This document shows, in pieces, positions 1 to 6,119 of a stretch of 6,564 nt of DNA (positions are counted from its first letter, which is position 1; every line of letters begins with the position of its first letter). The stretch is taken from positions 1 to 6,564 of the forward strand of contig JAJRPU010000249.1 in NCBI GenBank assembly GCA_024280615.1, read 5' to 3'. The stretch is from Bacteroidota bacterium. GTDB lineage: Bacteria; Bacteroidota; Bacteroidia; JAADEI01. A program made the position numbers and the translations under genes. The notes under the pieces are model-generated. The model did no database searches. It worked only from the letters and a program-made list of their open reading frames with translations, and was not told the DNA's origin.

Positions 1-473
1 ATGCCCCACTTGCTCCGTTTGTCCCTAAAAGATACTCCTAGCCATGTAAAACGCCAATCCAGGGACACTGCTGTACGGGAAAACTGTCTGGCAAATTCTC
101 GTTTTTCCTGCAAAGTCATTTGAAAATTTTGGGACATTAATCTGTTAAACACAATATCATTAAAATCTCTTTTGTTGAGTGCTTGAACATATCCAGCTAA
201 AGCAAACTCTCCTATACCAATGCTTAACCTGGCTGATTTCTCAATTGTTTCTGTTCCTTCTCCTGCCCATCGGGATGCAGGTCCAGCAAACTCCTTGCCC
301 GGTAACGGCAGGGCAAGAAGCGAAGGATTAATCCCTAAGGCTGAAAATCCATAAGCATTTGTTACAGGGTTGCTAAGCCCTCCAAGAGGAAGTGTATGTA
401 GCCCAGTTTGGGCTTTAACAACGCATATTAACCCCCCCACAACGATTGAAACAATTAATTTGTGAACTTGCAT
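1..473 (-). CDS. Exported protein, probable outer-membrane beta-barrel (N-terminal part, cut by the window edge)
   Basis: The frame is open from an ATG at 473-471 to the left edge, giving 157 codons with no stop seen. Residues 1-21 form a Sec signal peptide: Lys5, a hydrophobic core LIVSIVVGGLICVV, and likely cleavage at KA^Q. There is no lipobox before Cys17. The mature part is rich in Gly, Leu and aromatic residues (for example TNAYGFSALGINPSLLALP), then has a short polar helical stretch, and ends in an alternating pattern, AVSLDWRFTWLGVSFRDKR, that looks like beta-strands. This resembles the N-termini of Bacteroidota outer-membrane barrel proteins of the DUF5723 or PorV-like kind, but that assignment is inference from pattern only. 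The start codon lies 16 nt upstream of the peroxiredoxin stop (19 nt overlap) and has GGAG just before it, so the gene is probably translated by coupling within that operon. A run of seven G in codons 12-14 is a possible slippage site. Confidence 0.7.
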   Translation of the reverse strand, partial: MQVHKLIVSIVVGGLICVVKAQTGLHTLPLGGLSNPVTNAYGFSALGINPSLLALPLPGKEFAGPASRWAGEGTETIEKSARLSIGIGEFALAGYVQALNKRDFNDIVFNRLMSQNFQMTLQEKREFARQFSRTAVSLDWRFTWLGVSFRDKRSKWG

Positions 474-943
474 TGCTCCAGATTTATGTTCTCAATTTTA
501 GCTATTTGTTGAGCGTGGTTTTTCGTATCAACCTTTTTAATTATGTGTTTTATTTTAAAATTTTCATCAATTATGAATGTAGTCCTATTAATGCCAAAGT
601 AGGTTTTTCCGAAACGTTTTTTTTCACCCCACACACCGTATTTTTGAACAACCTCTTTGTTAACATCAGCTATTAAAGTAAAAGGAATGTTATATTTATT
701 ACGAAATTTTTGATGCGATTCCACAGAGTCAGTACTAACACCAATTATTTCATATCCTAGTTTTTTGAAACAATCATAATAGCTGGAAAGACTAATTGCC
801 TCATTGGTGCAACCCGGTGTGTCATCCTTGGGATAAAAATATAGAATAATTCTTTTGCCCTTTAATGAAGAAAGTTTGAACGACTTTCCCTCGTGGTCCA
901 ATGCCTCAAAATCAATTGCCTCCCGTCCAATTTCCAATACCAT
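455..943 (-). CDS. bcp: Thiol peroxidase of the Bcp/PrxQ family
   Basis: This is a cytoplasmic peroxiredoxin that reduces H2O2 and organic hydroperoxides through an active-site Cys, recycled by thioredoxin or a similar donor. From the start used here the protein is 162 aa, the usual Bcp length. The signature YFYPKDDTPGCTNEA is present, with Thr42 and peroxidatic Cys45, and the active-site Arg is Arg120 in INRTTFIID. Cys45 is the same number as in E. coli Bcp. The usual resolving Cys five residues later (CTxEAC) is Ile50 here. The remaining cysteines are Cys58 and Cys158, so the enzyme is either 1-Cys or uses an atypical resolving Cys. A longer frame begins with an ATG at 994-992, but the promoter at 964-995 overlaps it, and family homology begins at the ATG at 943 (MVLEIGREAIDFEALD). 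The stop is TAA. The barrel-protein gene starts inside its 3' end. Confidence 0.93.
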   Translation of the reverse strand: MVLEIGREAIDFEALDHEGKSFKLSSLKGKRIILYFYPKDDTPGCTNEAISLSSYYDCFKKLGYEIIGVSTDSVESHQKFRNKYNIPFTLIADVNKEVVQKYGVWGEKKRFGKTYFGINRTTFIIDENFKIKHIIKKVDTKNHAQQIAKIENINLEQCKFTN

Positions 944-963
944 AAAATCAAGTTTGCTATTTG

Positions 964-995
964 CAAAGATATGAACAAGCGAAATAACTGCCAAA
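964..995 (-). promoter_or_regulatory. Bacteroidota-type promoter of the peroxiredoxin gene
   Basis: On the minus strand TTTG (995-992) is followed after 20 nt by TATCTTTG (971-964), matching the Bacteroidota -33/-7 consensus TTTG-N19..21-TAnnTTTG. Transcription would begin near 957 and leave a leader of about 14 nt before the ATG at 943. The -33 box lies just beyond the stop codon of the upstream 500-aa gene, so the peroxiredoxin operon has its own promoter and does not depend on read-through. Confidence 0.75.
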
Positions 996-1002
996 CGTCT
1001 TT

Positions 1003-2505
1003 TTATAAATTAAGAAACTTCTTAGTTAGCATTCTACCTACTCGTTCTGCATTATTGGGAGCCAAAGTTTCTTTTAAAATCCATCCCGGAATATTCAAAA
1101 TAGATAAAATATGTCCTATCCCAGGAATGTGCCATACTATATCTTTAAGACGACGTAAATAACGCTCCTGGTCTTTCAAGTTTGAAGTATCATTTGACCA
1201 TTCAATAATGAAGTTTATAAATTCAGTTAGCTCAGGGTTATTTGTAAGTATCTCTTTTAATTTGTATTGCCAATATTTATTCTTGTGATGGACGCTCCTG
1301 CAAATATGATATAAAAGATTAAAGAAAGCATCATACTTGTCAGATTGCAATTTAGACATGACCGACTTGATTAGATTTAGATCCTTTGATATAACAGATT
1401 TATGCTTGCCCAGAATTATATTATTGTTGATTCTCAAGAAAATCAGTTCAAACAAGTCATTTATACTAATTAAATCCTGTGTTAATGAAAAGTGGCTGTG
1501 TAGGGAATATTTTTTCAAGGTTTGTTGTATGGTTTTATTAGCATGCTCTATGTCTCCCTTAATTTGATGCTCATAAGGAAACTTGGTTATTAAATTTGCT
1601 TTCCATTCTGGAGTAAGATACGGGTCATTTATTATGGTCTTGGTTTCTTCTAATAGCTCTACAAACTGTTCGCTGTTTAGCTCTATAACTGCTTGTCTTA
1701 TTAATCTTGCTAATACAGCCGCTCTTATCTCTGGTTGATACACAGACGTTAAAATCTTTGATTGTTTGTTAAGTTGGATTAAAAAACGGCGAGAAAGGTC
1801 AAATCTGCTAAGAACATAAAATAATATGTCATGTTTGCGTATGTTAATAATATAGGATGGTAGAAAACCTTTGAGTTTAGGCAAATTTAAAACCTCTTTT
1901 ATGGCTTTTTTGGCTTCAGATGTAAGATTGGATAAATCACGCTTTATGAATATACCAGATGCAAGACTTAAAGCTTTGGAGTAAGAAACAGCACTTTTGA
2001 CAATTAAAGCTTGAATCTTGGTCGCTGTATTCCAAAGGGTTTTTATCTCATAAAGATGCTCGTTAATATCCCCCTTAATTGATTTATTGTATGCCAGAAA
2101 GGTCAATAGCATAGGGTGTCCTATTAATAAAGCTTGGTTACGAATATATTCATTGAGTTCCATAGCGTCTTTTATTAATCCTCTATTATATAGAATTGTT
2201 GAATGTATGGCTTCTAAGAGGAGTTTATAAGTTTTGTGCCGTGTTAATAGAACCCAGGCTAAGCGATTGAGAATGAAGTTTTGTAGTTTATGTGTAAGCG
2301 AATATGGGAATTGCGTGTTTGGTAAACTGTTTTTTATAACAAATGTGTCTGAATCGTTAATCTTTCCTTTACGTATTTGATTAAGTAACACGTTGAAAGC
2401 GTGGAGAAGGTCCCGTTCTTTTTCTTTTTTGAGTGCTTTACGAATCTCTTTTATTTCACCTGGTCTGAGCGTTGCTAAAAGATGAATTAGTTTAGGTACT
2501 TTCAT
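1003..2505 (-). CDS. Uncharacterised all-helical (TPR-like) protein, 500 aa
   Basis: I cannot name this gene. The 500-residue protein has no signal peptide, is Lys/Ile/Leu/Asn-rich, and appears helical throughout. The N-terminus (KLIHLLATLRPGEIKEIRKAL, then a paired helix with LLHAFNVLLNQIRKGK) and the following FILNRLAWVLL ... LLLEAIHSTILYNRGLIKDAMELN segment (about 77-120) resemble large TPR-like repeat proteins common in Bacteroidota, in which a short SEKR-type start is followed by helical pairs with a YxxGL turn. That likeness is from memory of the pattern, not a search. The C-terminal 50 residues are different: a basic LRRLKDIVWHI stretch is followed by a hydrophobic PGIGHILSILNIPGWIL segment (about 461-477), too weak for a confident membrane span. 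A scaffold or protein-interaction role is a guess. The gene is visibly more AT-rich than the fibre gene and bpsA, and ends with TAA. It is divergent from the fibre gene. Confidence 0.85.
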   Translation of the reverse strand: MKVPKLIHLLATLRPGEIKEIRKALKKEKERDLLHAFNVLLNQIRKGKINDSDTFVIKNSLPNTQFPYSLTHKLQNFILNRLAWVLLTRHKTYKLLLEAIHSTILYNRGLIKDAMELNEYIRNQALLIGHPMLLTFLAYNKSIKGDINEHLYEIKTLWNTATKIQALIVKSAVSYSKALSLASGIFIKRDLSNLTSEAKKAIKEVLNLPKLKGFLPSYIINIRKHDILFYVLSRFDLSRRFLIQLNKQSKILTSVYQPEIRAAVLARLIRQAVIELNSEQFVELLEETKTIINDPYLTPEWKANLITKFPYEHQIKGDIEHANKTIQQTLKKYSLHSHFSLTQDLISINDLFELIFLRINNNIILGKHKSVISKDLNLIKSVMSKLQSDKYDAFFNLLYHICRSVHHKNKYWQYKLKEILTNNPELTEFINFIIEWSNDTSNLKDQERYLRRLKDIVWHIPGIGHILSILNIPGWILKETLAPNNAERVGRMLTKKFLNL

Positions 2506-2765
2506 AAAGTCATACGGTATTTAAATGTGTAGCTTTTCCATAGCAAATTTATGATTTTTATATGATTTGCTTTGGAGTTAGATAAAAGCAGCAGTGAAAA
2601 ACTTAGTGTTAAGTCAATGCATTATGTCTGTACTAAATAAATTGCTTTAAATCAGTTAGTTATATTATGAGGGGCAAAGTGTACTGATTATGTTTCCAAC
2701 AATTCACGGATAATTTTTGGGCTGGTATTACTTCTCCTTAATACATTAGCCCCAAAAATAGATAA
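2506..2765. other. Divergent intergenic region
   Basis: These 260 nt of AT-rich DNA separate the start of the 500-aa gene (minus) from the fibre gene (plus). The minus-strand -7 candidate is at 2544-2551. On the plus strand the best I see for the fibre gene is TACATTAG at 2742-2749, one mismatch from TAnnTTTG, with TTTG at 2716-2719 as a possible -33 element. The 22-nt spacing is slightly long, so this promoter is weak support only. I see no ORF, tRNA, inverted repeat of note or riboswitch-like structure in the rest. Confidence 0.4.
2544..2551 (-). promoter_or_regulatory. Candidate -7 box for the 500-aa gene
   Basis: On the minus strand TAAATTTG, followed by C, fits TAnnTTTG(C). It lies 38 nt upstream of the ATG at 2505, so a start site near 2537 would give a leader of about 32 nt. 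I find no TTG/TTTG at the expected -33 spacing, so the call rests on the -7 element and its position alone. Confidence 0.45.
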
Positions 2766-5033
2766 ATGATGAGAGCGGGTTTAGTTATTGTGTTCCTTGT
2801 CTGTTTTGGTGTTAGGGCACAGAACATTGGTATTGGCACTTTAACACCCAATGCTCTTTTGCACATCCAGTCAAAAGATGGTTATTCACAACCTTTGTTT
2901 AGGGTGGATAGTGCTGGTGCAATAAAATTCATTATTGGTATAGAAGGTAATGTTGGCATTGGTGTTGCTTCTCCCGTTCACAAGCTTGATGTTGCTGGCT
3001 CAGGAAGATTCACAGGTCCTTTAACCATAGGTTCTTACACTCTTCCTGCTGTTGATGGCACAGCCGGACAGGTATTGGTCACTGATGGAGCAGGGAACGT
3101 GTCTTGGCAGAACGTATCTTCCGCCGGAGGGGATAACTGGGGCTCTCAGGTAGCCATAACTCAAGCACCGATTGTGGGGGATGGCACCTCAGGAGCCCCT
3201 ATTACCTTGCAAGCCGGCACCAATGCAGGAGATGTCTTAATATACGATGGCACTTCATGGCAAATCACAGGAGCACCGTGGACCTCAGTATGTGCAACCA
3301 TAGGAACGAACTATGTTACTAAATGGACCGGCACCGACCTGTGCAATTCTTTGGTCTACGACGATGGCACCAACGTGGGAATAGGCACTAATGCCCCAAC
3401 AGCTAAGCTAGACGTTAATGGTACTTTAAGGATTAGAACAATAAACCCGGCAACAACCCCATTGACTTCCACTTCCGCATTGCTTGTGTCTAATTCCAGC
3501 GGTGATGTCCAAAAAATAGGTTTCACAGGCAACAGCACTGATGTGCTCCGTGGTGATGGCACGTGGGGACCGGTGTCTTCAGGTGGTGGTTCCACGGACG
3601 CCGACTGGTATGACGCCTCAACAAACTCACCTCCAACATCTATTTCTGCCAATATATACACTAACGGAAATGTGGGTATAGGGACGTCAAGCCCAGCAAC
3701 AAACTTGCATGTTTATAATAACTCAATATCAGCATCTACAGTATCATATCCATTTAGGATAGAAAACAAAACATCTTCCACACCAAGCACAGGAATAGGG
3801 GTCGGAATGAAATTCTATTCCAGTGTCACTTCCACAACAACAGAAGAAATGGGACGAATATTCTTCTCCACATTTGATGATGCAAGTTCTTCTCTCAGTT
3901 CTATTGATTATAACTACTTGGCAGTAGGAATTTATCAACCCGGTGGAACCAATTATAAAGAACCGATTAGGGTTTTTAGTTCAGGCTTTTATGAAGGAGT
4001 CGGTATCACCTATCAAGACCCAACTTGGGCATGGCCCTATAGTAATCCACCTACTGCTTCTCTGGAGGTAAGGGGCTCACAAACGGATGCAGAAATCCAT
4101 GTGCAAGCATTCACGGGCTCCTCAACAACTCCGGTAACCTTACCTGCACGTCTATGGCTCCGCTCAGCACGCGGAACACCGTCCTCACCGGCATATGTAC
4201 AGACTGGTGATGAATTGGGTAATCTTGGCTTTGGAATGGCTGGATCATATATAGGAACTCAAATTGTTGGAAAAACTCCATGTAATTGGAACTCAAGCAC
4301 TACCTGTGGTGAGTTAGAGTTTTATACGACACACACGCCAACTTTCGGAAGTGGCAGAATTCTAACTATGAAACTTAATGCAACAGGTGAGTTAGCCTTA
4401 TTCACTGATGGGGCAGAAGGAGGTCAATTAAAACTATATAGACATACTAACCCTGTGGGTCCTAGCTCTGAATATGCCTATATTGATTATATTCCCGTTG
4501 CCACTAGTGTTGGCGCTTTTAGAGTAATATTTGGTTCTGGTTCTAACACTAAATGCACGGGTGAATGTGAAATATTCCGAGTTGAAGGAGACGGAGACTT
4601 AATGGCTCCACATCTGAATACAGGAACAGGCACCACCCTCGTCGTTGATGCCACAGGAAGAATACTTAAAAGCTCGTCTTCCAGAAAATATAAAACCAAT
4701 ATCCAAACGTTTGATGACAATTGGACAAAAATCTTATCCTTGCAACCCAAAAAATACACCTATAAACACACCGGTCAAGAAGCAATCGGATACATCGCCG
4801 AAGAACTGGACTCCATAGGACTTAAATGGCTCGTTGGTTATGACCTTGAAGGAAACCCTGATTTTATTTACTACGACAGATTGCCCATATATCTTTTGGA
4901 AGTCATTAAACAACAACAAACAAGGTTGGAGTTGCAAGATAAACAAATCAAAACCCTTCAGGAAAGAATAACTTTGCTTGAGCAACTCTTAAACAACCGC
5001 ACACTGGAGAGTTCTGAAAGTTCCACTAAATAA
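2766..5033 (+). CDS. Secreted fibre-like protein with C-terminal peptidase S74 chaperone domain
   Basis: The protein has 755 aa. Residues 1-18 are a signal peptide (MMRAGLVIVFLVCFGVRA^Q), so it is exported. The start may be either of two adjacent ATGs, 2766 or 2769. The body contains five VGIG-type units: 20-36, 61-79, 203-219, 301-318 and a degenerate one at 411-438, built as N-[IV]GIGT-x-x-P followed by a LDV-G strand. It also contains DGT turns and VLxxDGxG-W units typical of trimeric tail-fibre and surface-fibre proteins. Residues 636-742 are an S74 intramolecular chaperone domain: S638-S-R-K-Y-K643 carries the Ser/Lys pair expected for self-cleavage, followed by LQPKKYTYKHTG, AIGYIAEELDSIG and YDRLPIYLLEVIK. 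A coiled coil covers about 707-742. Members of this family trimerise, then cut off the chaperone just before the Ser. All six mature Cys fall in three close pairs. No type IX secretion tail is seen. A cell-surface fibre or adhesin is likely. No phage genes adjoin it. Confidence 0.88.
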   Translation: MMRAGLVIVFLVCFGVRAQNIGIGTLTPNALLHIQSKDGYSQPLFRVDSAGAIKFIIGIEGNVGIGVASPVHKLDVAGSGRFTGPLTIGSYTLPAVDGTAGQVLVTDGAGNVSWQNVSSAGGDNWGSQVAITQAPIVGDGTSGAPITLQAGTNAGDVLIYDGTSWQITGAPWTSVCATIGTNYVTKWTGTDLCNSLVYDDGTNVGIGTNAPTAKLDVNGTLRIRTINPATTPLTSTSALLVSNSSGDVQKIGFTGNSTDVLRGDGTWGPVSSGGGSTDADWYDASTNSPPTSISANIYTNGNVGIGTSSPATNLHVYNNSISASTVSYPFRIENKTSSTPSTGIGVGMKFYSSVTSTTTEEMGRIFFSTFDDASSSLSSIDYNYLAVGIYQPGGTNYKEPIRVFSSGFYEGVGITYQDPTWAWPYSNPPTASLEVRGSQTDAEIHVQAFTGSSTTPVTLPARLWLRSARGTPSSPAYVQTGDELGNLGFGMAGSYIGTQIVGKTPCNWNSSTTCGELEFYTTHTPTFGSGRILTMKLNATGELALFTDGAEGGQLKLYRHTNPVGPSSEYAYIDYIPVATSVGAFRVIFGSGSNTKCTGECEIFRVEGDGDLMAPHLNTGTGTTLVVDATGRILKSSSSRKYKTNIQTFDDNWTKILSLQPKKYTYKHTGQEAIGYIAEELDSIGLKWLVGYDLEGNPDFIYYDRLPIYLLEVIKQQQTRLELQDKQIKTLQERITLLEQLLNNRTLESSESSTK
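4671..5033 (+). other. S74 intramolecular chaperone region with predicted self-cleavage site
   Basis: This is the sub-domain of the fibre gene from the Ser cluster (codon 636) to the stop. By analogy with endosialidase-type tail spikes, cleavage is expected before Ser638, with Lys643 as partner. This would release about 118 residues ending in the coiled coil and leave a mature trimeric fibre. The domain boundary is read from motifs only. Confidence 0.75.
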
Positions 5034-5042
5034 CAAATGCAG

Positions 5043-5096
5043 CACACGGAGAGGAATGTGTGTGGGGGGCTCCCCTGGGTCCCCCCTTTTTCTTTC
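5043..5096 (+). terminator. Intrinsic terminator after the fibre gene, with a preceding small hairpin
   Basis: GGGGGG (5064-5069) pairs with CCCCCC (5081-5086) around an 11-nt loop and is followed at once by TTTTTCTTT, a typical Rho-independent terminator on the plus strand. Just upstream CACAC (5043-5047) can pair with GTGTG (5058-5062), making a second, weaker hairpin. The structure isolates bpsA from fibre transcription. Confidence 0.8.
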
Positions 5097-5131
5097 ATGG
5101 GCAAACAAATGCTAAAAACTTAAACTTACTT

Positions 5132-5139
5132 TAACTTTG
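5132..5139 (+). promoter_or_regulatory. -7 promoter box of bpsA
   Basis: TAACTTTG followed by C matches the Bacteroidota TAnnTTTG(C) element exactly. It lies 20 nt before the ATG at 5160, so a start site near 5147 gives a leader of about 13 nt. No good TTG is present at the -33 spacing. The position after the terminator and before the gene supports the call. Confidence 0.6.
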
Positions 5140-5159
5140 CATTCAAAATCAAATGCGAA

Positions 5160-6119
5160 ATGGCAACAATTAAGGATATAGCACAATTGGTAGAGAAAGA
5201 AACGGGAATTAAGACATTGCCAAGGCATATTGAGAGGATTCTGGAAGCCCTTATGGCAACAGGCGATTTCTGGCAGGTCAGTGGTAATGCCCATTTGCCT
5301 GTCCCTGTGGTTGCAAATGCTATTAAGCACATGCAGGAAGCAGGATGGGTAACCGTTTCAGATGAAAAGATTGAATTGACCCCAGAGGGTTTGAAAGTAG
5401 CCCAGGAAGCGGGTTTGTCCGCATTGCCTTCATATAAATGTCCCAGATGCGGTGGAAGGGGAATTGATTACACTGCTCGTCCAGACTGGTGGAACCAATT
5501 TAAAGAGATTATTCAGGACCGCCCTGAACCAATTCAGCAATATGACCAAGCTTATGTAACACCTGAGACAACCATTTCACGAGTCCTAATGCTTGACCAG
5601 CTTGGAGACCTCAGAAACAAACGAATTCTTGTTATGGGTGCTGAAGACGACCTGACTGGCTTGGCTGTGGCTCTCACTGGACTGGCAAAAGAAGTTCTTA
5701 TCCTTGACATTGACGAACGACTCATCAATTTTGACAATCATTGGATTGAAAAACTTAATTTGCCTAATGCCCGTGCACAGGTCTTTGACCTCAGAAAACC
5801 ATTTCCGGAGGAATGGCTTCGTCATTTTGACGTCTTCATTACAGACCCACCGGAAACACTCATGGCATTCAAAGCATTCATAGGCAGAGGGGTGGCAGCC
5901 CTGAAAGGTGCAGGCTCAGCAGGATATTTCGGCTTGACCCTTCAGGATTCAAGCATGGCTCGCTGGCAACAACTCCAAAGAATGCTACTTGACGAGTGGG
6001 ACATGGTCATCACAGACATCAAGCAAGACTTCAACGAATATGTCCCATGGCCCTATCATCAAGAAACCAAAGCGCAACGCCTCGCCCCAGTTAACGTCGG
6101 TCCCAAAGACATCTGGTAG
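5160..6119 (+). CDS. bpsA: Branched-chain polyamine synthase (N4-bis(aminopropyl)spermidine synthase), ended early by an in-frame TAG
   Basis: The enzyme transfers aminopropyl groups from decarboxylated S-adenosylmethionine to the N4 of spermidine, giving N4-aminopropylspermidine and then N4-bis(aminopropyl)spermidine. It is cytosolic and known mainly from thermophilic archaea and bacteria. Residues 1-85 look like a winged-helix domain, followed by CPRC (Cys94, Cys97), a possible metal site. The catalytic Rossmann-like domain (formerly DUF43) shows RPEPIQQYDQAYVTPETT (about 121-138), an acidic nucleotide loop GAEDDL (160-165), LDIDER (182-187), DPPET (229-233) and NEYVPWPYHQET (292-303). The glycine loop is GAEDDL where I recall GDDDL in Thermococcus, one residue longer. 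The frame stops at TAG 6117-6119 after 319 codons, about 38 residues short of the family C-terminus, which continues in the same frame to 6233. There is no Shine-Dalgarno sequence, as expected for the phylum. A terminator lies upstream, so it is transcribed separately from the fibre gene. Confidence 0.9.
   Translation: MATIKDIAQLVEKETGIKTLPRHIERILEALMATGDFWQVSGNAHLPVPVVANAIKHMQEAGWVTVSDEKIELTPEGLKVAQEAGLSALPSYKCPRCGGRGIDYTARPDWWNQFKEIIQDRPEPIQQYDQAYVTPETTISRVLMLDQLGDLRNKRILVMGAEDDLTGLAVALTGLAKEVLILDIDERLINFDNHWIEKLNLPNARAQVFDLRKPFPEEWLRHFDVFITDPPETLMAFKAFIGRGVAALKGAGSAGYFGLTLQDSSMARWQQLQRMLLDEWDMVITDIKQDFNEYVPWPYHQETKAQRLAPVNVGPKDIW

Noticed and set aside
417..473. Envelope protein as a lipoprotein because of Cys17
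   Set aside because: The residues before Cys17 (G-L-I-C) do not fit a lipobox, and a standard cleavage site KA^Q follows.
446..676. 76-codon plus-strand ORF antisense to the peroxiredoxin
   Set aside because: The peroxiredoxin frame is certain from its active-site motifs, so this is its complementary shadow.
893..1162. 89-codon plus-strand ORF across the peroxiredoxin promoter
   Set aside because: It is antisense to two real genes and their promoter, with no family resemblance.
2766..5033. Fibre gene as part of a prophage tail cluster
   Set aside because: No other phage-like gene lies on either side, and the protein has a Sec signal peptide.
5043..5096. Riboswitch or other structured RNA leader for bpsA
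   Set aside because: The structure is explained by a terminator with a T tail, and the bpsA promoter lies downstream of it.
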